A DNA stretch of 64,000 nucleotides. It comes from Mucilaginibacter ginsenosidivorax (GTDB lineage Bacteria; Bacteroidota; Bacteroidia; Sphingobacteriales; Sphingobacteriaceae). Where the stretch lies: positions 1-64,000 of the forward strand of contig NZ_CP042437.1 in assembly GCF_007971525.1 (NCBI RefSeq), in the 5' to 3' direction. Made by a program: the position numbers and the translations under genes. Below the pieces are notes generated by a model. That model had not been told where the DNA came from and did not search any database. It saw only the letters and a list, made by a program, of their open reading frames with translations. Every line of letters begins with the position of its first letter. Position 1 is the stretch's first letter. Below, in pieces: positions 55,465 to 64,000 of the stretch.

Positions 55465-57042
55465 ATGAAATTATCCAAATGCCATTTTAAACAGCTATGC
55501 CTCCCTCTGCTGCTGGTAACTATTTCGCAATTCGCTGCCATTGCTCAAAAAACGGATACTGTAATAACCTTAAATGTAAATTTGAACAATACCGCGCAGG
55601 TAATTGAAAACATAGGTGCATCGGGCTGTTGGTTTTCTGAAGGGATTGGCAAATACTGGCCTGCCGAAAAAAGAGAAGCTATCGCGCGTTTATTATTCAG
55701 TAAGCAAAAAGATAAGCAAGGCAATCCCATGGGAATAGGCCTATCAGCGTGGCGCTTTAATATTGGCGCCGGTACAACAGAACAGGGTGACAGCAGCGGC
55801 ATTAAGGATTTCAGAAAAAGGACGGAATGTTTTTTAAGCCCCAATGGCAGTTATGACTGGAACAAGCAGGCAGGTTATCAATTCTTTTTAAAGAAAGCCC
55901 GTGATTATGGCGTAGAAACGTTGATAGCTTTTTCAAACAGCCCGCCGGTACAATTTACCCGCAACGGGCTGGGTTATAAAACAGAAAAAGATTATACCAG
56001 TAATTTAAAAGCTGATGCGTACAACTCCTATGCCGATTTCTTAGCTAAAGTTATTCGTCATTTTGACCAGCAGGGCCTTCATTTCAGCTACATTAGCCCG
56101 GTTAATGAACCGCAGTGGGATTGGTCGCACCCTTACAAGCAAGCCGACCAGGAAGGCTCGGCATGGAAAAACGACGAAATTTATCATGTAGTTAAAGACC
56201 TCAACAGCGCGCTGAACAAGGAAAAGCTGGATACAAAAATTTTGATAAGTGAAGCTGGTATGCTCAATTACCTGTATTCGGGCAAAGGGAATTCATCAAG
56301 CCAGATTCAGCATTTCTTCGGCCCCGGCAGTTCATTATCTGTAAAAGCGTTGAACCACGTACCGCCGGTAATTGCCGGCCACAGTTACTTTACCGAAAGT
56401 AACGACAGCACGCTGATTACAACCCGTACCCGGCTGGCCGATACTGCCAAAAAGTACAACGTAAGCTACTGGGAATCGGAGTATAGCATGCTGGCAGATG
56501 GTTTTAAAGAAGGTGCAAAAGGTGATAGAAGCGCGATAGATTGCGCACTATTCCTGGCAAAGGTAATTCATGCCGACCTTACTGCCGGCAACGCCACTGC
56601 ATGGCAATTCTGGAACTCCTACGAGCCTGGCAGCGCCGAATTTAATACCCGCTACTATCTAATTGCCCTAAAACCCCAACCCGATTATAAAGACGGCGAA
56701 TTTACGGTGACCAAAAACCTTTGGGCTTTGGGGCACTATAGCTTATTTATACGCCCCGGAATGATACGCGTACTTACCGGCGTTGAACATTCGGCGGACA
56801 ATAAGATACTGATATCGGCCTGGAAAGATAAAAACAATAAACTGGTAATAGTAGCCATTAACCGCGGCGCAACAGATACATCTGTAAAACTCGGCTTAGC
56901 TAATAATAAAAAGGCATACAAAACACTGGATACTTATTTAACTACGGGCGACAAGGATAAAAATATGCAATTTTCCAGGGGAGGCTATAAATCGCATGTG
57001 GTGCTTCCGGCCCGTTCAATTTCTACTTTGGTAATAAATTAG
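55465..57042 (+). CDS. GH30 family glycoside hydrolase (endo-beta-1,6-galactanase-like)
   Basis: This is a 525-residue secreted glycosidase. I start at ATG 55465, where a signal peptide begins (LCLPLLLVTISQFAAIAQ); ATG 55411 would add 18 residues ahead. It has a TIM barrel with acid/base Glu215 (VNEPQWDW) and nucleophile Glu339 (YWESEYSM). The GASGCWFSEGIGKYWP start and LSAWRFNIGAG segment are typical of GH30 galactanases. A C-terminal beta-sandwich follows. The exact linkage is inferred. A TATATTTG at 55451 looks like a -7 box but lies very close to this start. Confidence 0.83.
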   Translation: MKLSKCHFKQLCLPLLLVTISQFAAIAQKTDTVITLNVNLNNTAQVIENIGASGCWFSEGIGKYWPAEKREAIARLLFSKQKDKQGNPMGIGLSAWRFNIGAGTTEQGDSSGIKDFRKRTECFLSPNGSYDWNKQAGYQFFLKKARDYGVETLIAFSNSPPVQFTRNGLGYKTEKDYTSNLKADAYNSYADFLAKVIRHFDQQGLHFSYISPVNEPQWDWSHPYKQADQEGSAWKNDEIYHVVKDLNSALNKEKLDTKILISEAGMLNYLYSGKGNSSSQIQHFFGPGSSLSVKALNHVPPVIAGHSYFTESNDSTLITTRTRLADTAKKYNVSYWESEYSMLADGFKEGAKGDRSAIDCALFLAKVIHADLTAGNATAWQFWNSYEPGSAEFNTRYYLIALKPQPDYKDGEFTVTKNLWALGHYSLFIRPGMIRVLTGVEHSADNKILISAWKDKNNKLVIVAINRGATDTSVKLGLANNKKAYKTLDTYLTTGDKDKNMQFSRGGYKSHVVLPARSISTLVIN

Positions 57043-57244
57043 CGTATTCTTTTGCAACCATCTATGTCGCTATTTCTTTCAGTCTCTTAACCCGGCAATT
57101 CTACATAAAAGTGGCGCCGCTTCCGGGGATCCTGCGCTTACATAATCCATTACCCTACTCAAATTAATACAGTATTATCAAATTGTTAAAACTTTTGAGT
57201 GTATTTATTGTCCCATTATCTGAACCCTATTCAATAAGTACCGT

Positions 57245-58324
57245 ATGCCCCCTATCGATGATAAATACACCAATAAATTAATCCAGAAGGAACTCACCTA
57301 TATTCAAAAAGTATGGCATACTGTGGCCATCGTAGCTTTATTGGTAGTAACCATATTGATTGCCCGCGTTGCCTTTAACGTACTATTAATGGTGCTGGCC
57401 GGTGTATTGATATCGGTATACTTCCATGGCCTGGGCGATATGATACAACGCAAAACTCAATGGCGACGCCGCGTTTGCATGATTATTTCTATTGGCGGTA
57501 CGTTTGTGTTGCTTGGGGTTTTGTTTTGGTTTATGGGATCTAAAATATCTAACCAGGTAGCTGTATTGAGTGATACTTTGCCGCATACCATCAGCAATGC
57601 CAAAGTAAAAATGAATGAAACCCCTATCGGCAGGAAGATATTGGAATATTTGGCAGACGACAACTCTGATGCTTTGATGACAACTGCTAAATCATTCTTT
57701 AGCACCAGCTTTGGTGTGCTTGGTAATATTTATATCATCCTTTTCCTGGCCATATTTTTCACCAGTAATCCAAACCTGTATAAAGATGGCATGATAAAAT
57801 TAGTGCCCGAGACCCGGAAACCACTCGCGCACCAGGTGATTGACAGGATTAGTTTCGCGCTCAAGGGATGGCTGAAAGGAATGATGCTATCCATGGTGCT
57901 GGTATTTATTTTGCTATCTATAGGGTTAGGCATTATGAGCATCCCGGTGGCCCTGGTGCTTGCGCTGCTTACCGGCCTGCTGAAACTAATCCCCAATTTT
58001 GGATCATTAGCTGCTATGATACCCGGTGTTTTGCTGGCTTTAACCATAAGCACAAATACCGCTATCATAGTAGCATTAATGTACATAGTTATACAAACTA
58101 TTGTAAGCAACATTGTAACACCCATTATTCAAAACAAGATGATTAACATCCCTCCCGCTTTAACCATATTGGCGCAGGTATTAATGGGTACATTATCGGG
58201 CGTTTTAGGTATTATACTGGCGGTGCCGTTATTGGCTATAGTGATGATTTTGGTTGATGAGTTGTATGTAAAAAAAATAACAGATATTGATATTGTTATC
58301 GTGCCCGAAAGAAGCCAGCCTTAA
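57245..58324 (+). CDS. AI-2E (PerM) family permease
   Basis: This 359-residue integral membrane protein of the AI-2 exporter/PerM superfamily has about seven to eight helices. The family core is GLLKLIPNFGSLAAMIPGVLLAL at about 252-274, followed by QTIVSNIVTPIIQNKMINIPP. Members include sodium/proton antiporters and putative transporters, so AI-2 transport should not be assumed. It is monocistronic. Confidence 0.87.
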   Translation: MPPIDDKYTNKLIQKELTYIQKVWHTVAIVALLVVTILIARVAFNVLLMVLAGVLISVYFHGLGDMIQRKTQWRRRVCMIISIGGTFVLLGVLFWFMGSKISNQVAVLSDTLPHTISNAKVKMNETPIGRKILEYLADDNSDALMTTAKSFFSTSFGVLGNIYIILFLAIFFTSNPNLYKDGMIKLVPETRKPLAHQVIDRISFALKGWLKGMMLSMVLVFILLSIGLGIMSIPVALVLALLTGLLKLIPNFGSLAAMIPGVLLALTISTNTAIIVALMYIVIQTIVSNIVTPIIQNKMINIPPALTILAQVLMGTLSGVLGIILAVPLLAIVMILVDELYVKKITDIDIVIVPERSQP

Positions 58325-58331
58325 AAACAAA

Positions 58332-58361
58332 ATGCGTCCCGGATCTCATCCCGGAACGCAT
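58332..58361. terminator. Terminator hairpin between the permease and FtsX-type genes
   Basis: The imperfect stem ATGCGTCCCGG / CCGGAACGCAT sits between convergent genes. The minus strand continues TTTTGTTTTT, so it serves the minus-strand gene best. Confidence 0.65.
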
Positions 58362-58503
58362 ATTACTAATCAACTAAATCCAAATTTCTCAGGTTTGGAA
58401 GATTTTTATTAAAGTATTAAGTTCTGAGCCTGTGGTTTAAATTGTTAAGCTTCATTTTCTTTTTCGAACAAAGACTTAAAATTAACGACTTCCCACTTAA
58501 GAC

Positions 58504-60861
58504 TTACTCTGCCTGGATACTTTTAACCGGGTTGGCTATTGCAGCTTTAACCGATTGAAAGCTTACCGTTAACACCGCTATAACAATAGCAACTAAACCA
58601 GCCATTACAAATGTTAACCAGCCAATATTTATACGGTAACTAAAATCCTGCAGCCATTTATTCATGGCATAGTAGGCAAATGGCGTAGCTATAATTATGG
58701 CTACCAATACCAAAGCAACAAATTCTCTTGTTAGCATTTGGGTAATGCTGGCTACACTTGCGCCTAACACTTTGCGGATGCCTATCTCCTTGGCTCGGTT
58801 TTCGGCCATATAGGCTGCCAGCCCGAATAAGCCAAGGCATGATATGAAAATGGTAAGCCCGGCAAATACAAAAGACAGGGAGCCGGTTTGCTGCTGATCG
58901 TTAAATTTCTTGCCAAATTCGTGGTCAACAAATTCATAGGTAAACGGATAGGCAGGGTTATATTTTTTGAAGATCTTTTCTGCCAGCTCAAGGTTTTTGG
59001 CCATGTTGTTTTTTTCGTTCAAACGAATAACTGTATTGTATGCCCAATATTTAGATGCAAAAACAATCATTGGGTCTACATTAGCATAGGGCGATCTGAT
59101 AATAAAATCCTTAAACACGCCAATGATCTGCAATTTTTCATTGGCCCTGGTAATAAATTTGCCTACCGGATTTTTTAAATGCATCGCTTTAACCGCAGTT
59201 TCATTTAGCATAACAGATGCGCTATCGCCAGGGAAAGCATTAAAATCAACATCCCTGCCAGCTACCAGTTTAAGCCCCATTGTTTTCACAAAATCACCTG
59301 CGGTGCCCAGCCTCGAAAATCCCATTTTGTCCTGGCTGGCATCATTGCCCTCCCATTTAAAACCATCAGTGCGGCTGCCTTCTATAGTTACAGTATACCC
59401 TGTTTTACTCATAGCAGTAACAGCGCCGCTATTGATCAGGTCGTTTTTAATCAGATCGTAGTTTTTACTGATGTCGCCTTCCATAGGTACTTCTATCAGG
59501 TTATTTTGTTTGTAACCTATATCGCGGTTTTGGGCAAACTTAATTTGCCTGTAAACCACGATGGTAGCAACAACTAATACAATAGCTACCGTAAACTGCA
59601 GTACTACCAGCACCTTACGCGGACTAATGAGTTTCTGCGTATCCTTAAAAGTACCCTTCAAAACTTTAACCGGCCTAAAACCCGAAAGGAAAAATGCAGG
59701 ATAGCTACCTGCAAGTAAACCTGTTACGATGATGAACCCAAAGAAAGCCAATAAAAATGCGGGATCGGCATAATTAATAACCAATACTTTGCCGGTTAGT
59801 TGGTTAAAAGCGGGTAAACACAGCTGCACCAACAACAAAGATACCAGCCCGGCCATAAAAGTTATCAATATGGATTCGCTTAAAAACTGGGCTATAAGGC
59901 TTAACCTGCGCGCGCCAATTACTTTACGAACCCCCACTTCCCTTGCCCGTTTCTGGCTTCGGGCTGTGCTTAGGTTCATAAAATTGATGCAGGCAATAAG
60001 CAATAATATACCTGCAATGCCAAGCAGCAGGTGAACTATCTCGATGCGCCCTCCAACAATTTTTCCGTTTTCGAAAGTGGAATACAAACGCCATTTGGTC
60101 ATGGGATGTAAAAAAACCTCGAGCGATGCCTTCGGGTCATGCGCCTTTACAACGTTTTTTATTTTATCAGCAAACTTGTTGATATCAACATTAGGCTGTA
60201 ACTGTACATATGTATTGTAACTGTTATCGCCCCACGATCCATTAGTGTAAGTATTTTCGTTTGCGGCCAACGAAACTAGGTATTCAAAATCGAAGGTTGT
60301 ATTGTTTGGTAAATCGTTTAAAACACCGGTTACTTTGTAGCTTGTTTTATTCTCCAGCTTAATCAGTTTATTCATCGGATCGGCATCGCCAAAAATCTTC
60401 TTGGCCAGGTGTTTGGTTATCACAATATCGGTAACACCATCCAAAGCATGCCCGGGGTTGCCTTGCAGAAACGGGAAGCTGAACATGGTTAAAAAGCCCT
60501 TGTCCACATCGTTCCCTTTGGCTTTTACAGAGTTATCTCCAAAATTAAAAAGACGGTCGATACTCCAATATTGCCGGGCGTAGTTTTTAACCTCGGGAAA
60601 CTCCTGTTTTAATGTTTTGCCCACAGGCGATGAGGTAACATCAAAAGTGTATACATTAGTACCATCGGTTCCACGGTTCCAAACTTTATAAAGGGTATTT
60701 TTATTTTTCTGAAAATCCTCAAAACTATACTCGTTTTGCACCCATGCCCAAATGAGTATGGCGCCGGCCATACCTACAGCAAGTCCGGTGATATTGATAA
60801 ACGAAAACCCTTTTTTGTTGATGAGGTTACGCCAAGCTATTTTAAAGTAATTTTTTATCAT
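58504..60861 (-). CDS. ABC transporter permease, MacB/FtsX family
   Basis: This 785-residue inner membrane protein has two FtsX modules. The N-terminal module starts MIKNYFKIAWRNLINKKG, a typical beginning; I therefore use ATG 60861 rather than 60891. A MacB-like periplasmic domain lies between helix 1 and the first three-helix set (about 280-400). A second periplasmic domain follows, then the final three helices with EIGIRKVLGASVASI. No ATPase gene is adjacent, as is usual for this group in Bacteroidota. It probably works in lipid or peptide stress signalling or export, but the substrate is unknown. Confidence 0.87.
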   Translation of the reverse strand: MIKNYFKIAWRNLINKKGFSFINITGLAVGMAGAILIWAWVQNEYSFEDFQKNKNTLYKVWNRGTDGTNVYTFDVTSSPVGKTLKQEFPEVKNYARQYWSIDRLFNFGDNSVKAKGNDVDKGFLTMFSFPFLQGNPGHALDGVTDIVITKHLAKKIFGDADPMNKLIKLENKTSYKVTGVLNDLPNNTTFDFEYLVSLAANENTYTNGSWGDNSYNTYVQLQPNVDINKFADKIKNVVKAHDPKASLEVFLHPMTKWRLYSTFENGKIVGGRIEIVHLLLGIAGILLLIACINFMNLSTARSQKRAREVGVRKVIGARRLSLIAQFLSESILITFMAGLVSLLLVQLCLPAFNQLTGKVLVINYADPAFLLAFFGFIIVTGLLAGSYPAFFLSGFRPVKVLKGTFKDTQKLISPRKVLVVLQFTVAIVLVVATIVVYRQIKFAQNRDIGYKQNNLIEVPMEGDISKNYDLIKNDLINSGAVTAMSKTGYTVTIEGSRTDGFKWEGNDASQDKMGFSRLGTAGDFVKTMGLKLVAGRDVDFNAFPGDSASVMLNETAVKAMHLKNPVGKFITRANEKLQIIGVFKDFIIRSPYANVDPMIVFASKYWAYNTVIRLNEKNNMAKNLELAEKIFKKYNPAYPFTYEFVDHEFGKKFNDQQQTGSLSFVFAGLTIFISCLGLFGLAAYMAENRAKEIGIRKVLGASVASITQMLTREFVALVLVAIIIATPFAYYAMNKWLQDFSYRINIGWLTFVMAGLVAIVIAVLTVSFQSVKAAIANPVKSIQAE

Positions 60862-61072
60862 GGTGATGTTCAATATTACTACCACACCCAAAAAGCACGT
60901 GCCAAATATATAATATTTTAATAATCAGTGATTTGCAATACAGGCAGTTATTTTAACCGTACGGAAACGTTACAGGGAGTGTGCGTTTTTATCCATTAAA
61001 TTTTCACAAATAACCGCCGGAAAAAGCTATACAGATTTGTGCTTACATTTTTAGTGAACTATCGGGCCACGG

Positions 61073-61897
61073 CTACCTTTTAGCTTTGGCCAATGCCCCG
61101 GTTATATCCAATAGGTAAACCTGGTCTGGTTCTTCCTTGTAAGGGTCGGCACGGTGGTAGCCGGTTCCAATGTACAGCTCACGGGCGTATTTGAGCGATT
61201 TGACGGCGTTGATTTTGTTGTGCATTACTAAGTAGGTAAGCCCGATATAATAATAAGTATCTGCAAGTTTTGGGTACTTGTTAACTTCCAGCTTCAGATC
61301 GGCCAGTGCAGAGGTATATTTTTTCATGTTCAATAGCGTTACGCCCCTGTGTAAATAATCGTAAAGCCCTAAAACTTTTTTTCTTTCATGGTCATCAATA
61401 CATTCGTTGAAATAATGCATTGCCAGTTTATTGTTGCCCATTTCGCGCTGGGCCATTGCCATCACCATGCGCAGGTCATAATCACCATCGCCTGTATAAC
61501 CCGGCACACCTTTGGTTAGTTTATATAAACGGTACAAATCGGCATAGCAATTTTTATAATCCTTCAGAAATTTAAAGTAGCACCAGCCCCTAACGCCCAG
61601 GTATTCGCCCGGATCAGCTTGCACCGCTTTATCCATTAATATTTTCCAGGTGTAAAAATCGCCCCGTTTTAAATAAGGTACCGACATTTCGCATAAAGTT
61701 GGCCCAAAAGTGGCGCAGGCCTGTAACGAATAGATAAACAGTTGCTGTGAATTTTTAGACCCCTGTGGGTATTGAATAGCGTCTGTATAGTACTGGCATG
61801 CCACCTGGTGTGGCTTATCTGTATAAATATTGCAATTGGTTTGTGCTTTAAGCATTCCCTCACTTAACCAAATTAAGATCAACAAGTACTTTTTCAT
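61073..61897 (-). CDS. Secreted tetratricopeptide-like protein
   Basis: This 274-residue exported protein has a signal peptide at about 1-18 (MLKAQ). The helical body has TPR-like pairs (KLAMHYFNECIDDHE, TSALADLKLEVNKYPKLADTYYYIGLTYLV). Cysteines in the first third (NCNIY, VACQYY, QACATF, TLCEM) suggest disulfides. The start overlaps the stop of the upstream gene by 4 bp (ATGA), so the pair is translated together. The function is unknown. Confidence 0.7.
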   Translation of the reverse strand: MKKYLLILIWLSEGMLKAQTNCNIYTDKPHQVACQYYTDAIQYPQGSKNSQQLFIYSLQACATFGPTLCEMSVPYLKRGDFYTWKILMDKAVQADPGEYLGVRGWCYFKFLKDYKNCYADLYRLYKLTKGVPGYTGDGDYDLRMVMAMAQREMGNNKLAMHYFNECIDDHERKKVLGLYDYLHRGVTLLNMKKYTSALADLKLEVNKYPKLADTYYYIGLTYLVMHNKINAVKSLKYARELYIGTGYHRADPYKEEPDQVYLLDITGALAKAKR

Positions 61898-62409
61898 ATG
61901 GCTATATCTTTAACATGACCATTAACCACCTTGAAGTGCAAATAATAATAGGTATCGCAAACGGAGCCGTTTGGAAGTTTACCGGGGATCCAGCCTTTTA
62001 AGCTTTTCACGGCATCTAACACCATGGTAACAAAAACCGGCGGAAAGGCCACTTTGCGATAACTGGCATCTAACTGGTAAATTCGGTACCAGCCGGTTTG
62101 CCCCTTACAATTCACAATAAACCGAACGGTAACGGAGCCGGTAACCAGTTTAAATTGGTGCTGATAAACCATTTTGCCAAACAGTTCTTTCTTTAATGCT
62201 TTTGCCTCTCCTTGATAAGATGTATTTAAACCGTAGTATTGGTAAATATTGTCCTTATCGCAAAGCTTAAAATCGTACCGGTCTGTTTGTGGATTAAATA
62301 TAATATCGCCAACCTGGTTTGGTAAATTAGCGGCGTCCGGCAGTTTATCCTGCGCAAAAATGGCGCAGGTGAAAAGGCTGAGAATTAAGGAACTTATAAT
62401 ATATCTCAT
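61894..62409 (-). CDS. Secreted hypothetical protein with TonB-C-like fold
   Basis: This 171-residue exported protein has a signal peptide at 1-19 (AIFAQ). The core (VTGSVTVRFIVNCKGQTGWYRI, shown here in part, and LDAVKSLKGWIPGK) resembles the strand-helix pattern of TonB C-terminal-like domains common in this phylum, but the match is weak. It is the first gene of a two-gene unit with the TPR protein, between two FtsX-type permease genes on the same strand. Confidence 0.65.
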   Translation of the reverse strand: MRYIISSLILSLFTCAIFAQDKLPDAANLPNQVGDIIFNPQTDRYDFKLCDKDNIYQYYGLNTSYQGEAKALKKELFGKMVYQHQFKLVTGSVTVRFIVNCKGQTGWYRIYQLDASYRKVAFPPVFVTMVLDAVKSLKGWIPGKLPNGSVCDTYYYLHFKVVNGHVKDIAI

Positions 62410-62504
62410 TGGTTTAGGTTAACATCTAAATAAACAGCGCTATCAAACGCAGGGCGCGATAAGTTATTTTAAGTGAAATAACAAATCCCGGAATGCATAT
62501 CCTA

Positions 62505-64000
62505 CTATTCGTTTCGCAAACTATTAACCGGGTTGGCCATAGCCGCTTTAAGCGATTGATAACATACTGTTGCAAAAGCTATCAGAACGGATAAGGCAGC
62601 CGCTAATACAAATATCCACCATTGAATATCTATCCGGTAAGCAAAATCCTGGAGGTATTTACTCATGGTTAGCCAGGCTATGGGCAATGCTACTACAATG
62701 GCAATAACAACCAGTTTAATAAAATCGGCAGAGAGTAAAGCGGTGATATTGGTTACTGATGCGCCAAGCACTTTACGGATGCCTATTTCTTTGGTGCGCT
62801 GCATGGTAAGCAGCGATATTAACCCTAAAAGACCAAGACAGCTGATAAAAATAGCGATAACCGCGCTGGAGGTAATGAGTTTGTTTAGCAAGTCTTCCTT
62901 CTGATAAAAATCGTTAATCTGTTCGTCCAGGAAACGGTATTCAAATACATTTTCCGGGAATACCGATTGAAATACTTTTTGAACCTGTGCTAAAGCAGCA
63001 GAGCGGTTTTTCAGCTCGATCCTTACCCCCGCGTACTGATACTGGGTGCGGAAAGTGCTGATATACGACGGTTCTATTGCCTTGTAAAGCGATTTGGCGT
63101 GAAAATCTTTCACAACCCCAACAATGGTACCTGGTTTATCAGTAAGGTCTCCGGCAGTAAATTGGTGGCCAATTATCTTCTGAGGGTCTTTGATGCCCAA
63201 TTGTTTAACCAGTTGTTCATTCACCAGGTACTCTTTGGCCGAATCTGCCTCGGCAATATTTCTGCCTGCTATAATCCGCAAGCCGAATGTTTTGGCATAG
63301 CCTGCATCGCCCATCAAAGTGCGGCCCACAAACTTTTCCCAGTCCCTCCCCTCGTACTTTATCGATCCGCCTTTATCGGCTGTTGAGGATGGTGCCCGGT
63401 AACAAAAAGAAACGGCGCTTATAGCAGGGTTGACCAGTAGCTGGTTACGGAAGAAATCTGTTTTACTTTTGTCAAAATCGGGCAAAGGAAGCATCACTAC
63501 GCCTGTTTTATTAAAACCAAGGTCGGCGGTCTTCAGATAGCGCACCTGCATGGTGATAATGATGGTACCGATGATAAGCACCTGTGCAATTACATTTTGA
63601 ATAACGATGAGGCTTTTACGGCTAAAACCGGCAGCTTGGGAATGCCCGCCAACCTGGTTTTTCAAAGCATTTACGGGCTTAAACCTGCTTAATACCAAAG
63701 CAGGATAAAACCCTGCGGCCATGGTAATTATCAGCATGGATAGGGCAACAAAAACAAACAGCGTTTTATCCTGCGTAAAATTAAATGTAAGCGTTGTTTG
63801 CAGCCAGGAATTTAAAACCGGCAAAAACATCCAAACTGATAATACGGCTATCAGCCCGGCGGCCAAAACTATTAATGCCGTTTCTGTAATAAACTGGATA
63901 AATATGGCTGCGGGGGTACTGCCTAAAACTTTACGGGTACCAATTTCTTTGGCACGTTTAAAGCTCTGGGCGGTTGCCATATTTACAAAGTTTACGCAGG
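62505..64000 (-). CDS. ABC transporter permease, MacB/FtsX family (5' part outside the window)
   Basis: This is the C-terminal ~498 residues of a second FtsX-type permease. The frame stays open to the last base; translation upstream of the ATG at 63980 gives CVNFVN, continuing into the MATAQSFKRAKEIGTRKVLGS motif found in the middle of the other permease. So that ATG is internal and the gene continues beyond 64000. It has a periplasmic domain and a final EIGIRKVLGASVTNI helix set ending AMANPVNSLRNE. It is similar in layout to 58504-60861. Confidence 0.88.
   Translation of the reverse strand, partial: CVNFVNMATAQSFKRAKEIGTRKVLGSTPAAIFIQFITETALIVLAAGLIAVLSVWMFLPVLNSWLQTTLTFNFTQDKTLFVFVALSMLIITMAAGFYPALVLSRFKPVNALKNQVGGHSQAAGFSRKSLIVIQNVIAQVLIIGTIIITMQVRYLKTADLGFNKTGVVMLPLPDFDKSKTDFFRNQLLVNPAISAVSFCYRAPSSTADKGGSIKYEGRDWEKFVGRTLMGDAGYAKTFGLRIIAGRNIAEADSAKEYLVNEQLVKQLGIKDPQKIIGHQFTAGDLTDKPGTIVGVVKDFHAKSLYKAIEPSYISTFRTQYQYAGVRIELKNRSAALAQVQKVFQSVFPENVFEYRFLDEQINDFYQKEDLLNKLITSSAVIAIFISCLGLLGLISLLTMQRTKEIGIRKVLGASVTNITALLSADFIKLVVIAIVVALPIAWLTMSKYLQDFAYRIDIQWWIFVLAAALSVLIAFATVCYQSLKAAMANPVNSLRNE

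Noticed and set aside
57043..57244. tRNA or small RNA in the gap after the GH30 gene
   Set aside because: No cloverleaf, CCA end or strong hairpin could be made by eye; nothing supportable is seen.
63980..64000. Start of the last permease at 63980
   Set aside because: The frame continues upstream with family sequence (CVNFVN) to the window edge, so this Met is internal.

Overview
This window is chromosomal DNA from a member of the Bacteroidota, most likely Sphingobacteriaceae (a Mucilaginibacter- or Pedobacter-like organism). The signs are Bacteroidota-type -7 boxes (TAnnTTTG), many secreted or lipidated proteins, a quinone-dependent malate dehydrogenase, GH92 and GH30 glycosidases with sulfatases, ATPase-less FtsX/MacB permeases, a YXWGXW lipoprotein, and a very dense supply of short intergenic inverted repeats. 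I see no phage, plasmid, integrase, transposase, CRISPR array, rRNA or tRNA. The family assignment rests on overall gene character, not on a marker gene.

Layout. 0.26-5.9 kb (+): a CzcCBA-type metal efflux operon (outer membrane factor, periplasmic adaptor, RND pump). 6.0-10.4 kb: a GH92 alpha-mannosidase, a small DUF4870 membrane protein and a PPK2 kinase. All six genes in this first 10.4 kb carry single-base frameshifts, at least 16 in total and mostly in homopolymers. Every gene after 10.7 kb is open from start to stop, so the pattern looks like sequence quality rather than biology. 10.7-19.3 kb: penicillin-binding protein 1A, a 1072-residue metallopeptidase/propeller/barrel protein, a fasciclin protein, a lipoprotein MsrB, a GIY-YIG protein divergent from a LexA/CI-like regulator, and a Spy-like protein. 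19.4-22.5 kb: bioF-bioD, a 3-hydroxyacyl-CoA dehydrogenase and a YXWGXW lipoprotein. 22.6-29.4 kb: an arginine-themed block with argS (-), a VapBC-like pair (-), then arginine deiminase, a CtlX-type citrulline hydrolase and arginine decarboxylase (+). 29.5-35.7 kb: a lipoprotein, mqo, a TonB-domain protein and an M1 aminopeptidase. 36.0-40.4 kb (+): two family 2 glycosyltransferases, a polytopic membrane protein and a GH3-type acyl-amido synthetase. 40.7-44.0 kb (+): dxr, rseP and a GNAT acetyltransferase. 44.3-52.1 kb (-): a second, intact CzcCBA operon preceded by its own response regulator and sensor kinase. 52.2-57.0 kb: two sulfatases (-) beside a GH30 glycosidase (+). 57.2-64.0 kb: an AI-2E family permease, two FtsX-type permeases (the second cut by the window end) and two small secreted proteins between them.

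How it fits together. The regulator and kinase at 50.1-52.1 kb probably control the second efflux operon. Four ATTAGA-like hexamers spaced exactly 11 bp apart lie just upstream of its likely promoter, the geometry expected for an OmpR/PhoB-type regulator. Deiminase, citrulline hydrolase and decarboxylase give the cell two exits from arginine, to ornithine and to agmatine. GH92, GH30 and two sulfatases point to digestion of mannose-bearing and sulfated glycans, although no SusC/SusD pair is present.

The most unusual non-coding signal is a set of gene junctions filled by inverted repeats built from short tandem words. The word differs at nearly every site, and in several cases the repeats run almost exactly from stop codon to start codon. 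A second GC-rich hairpin family and a MITE-like element are also present.
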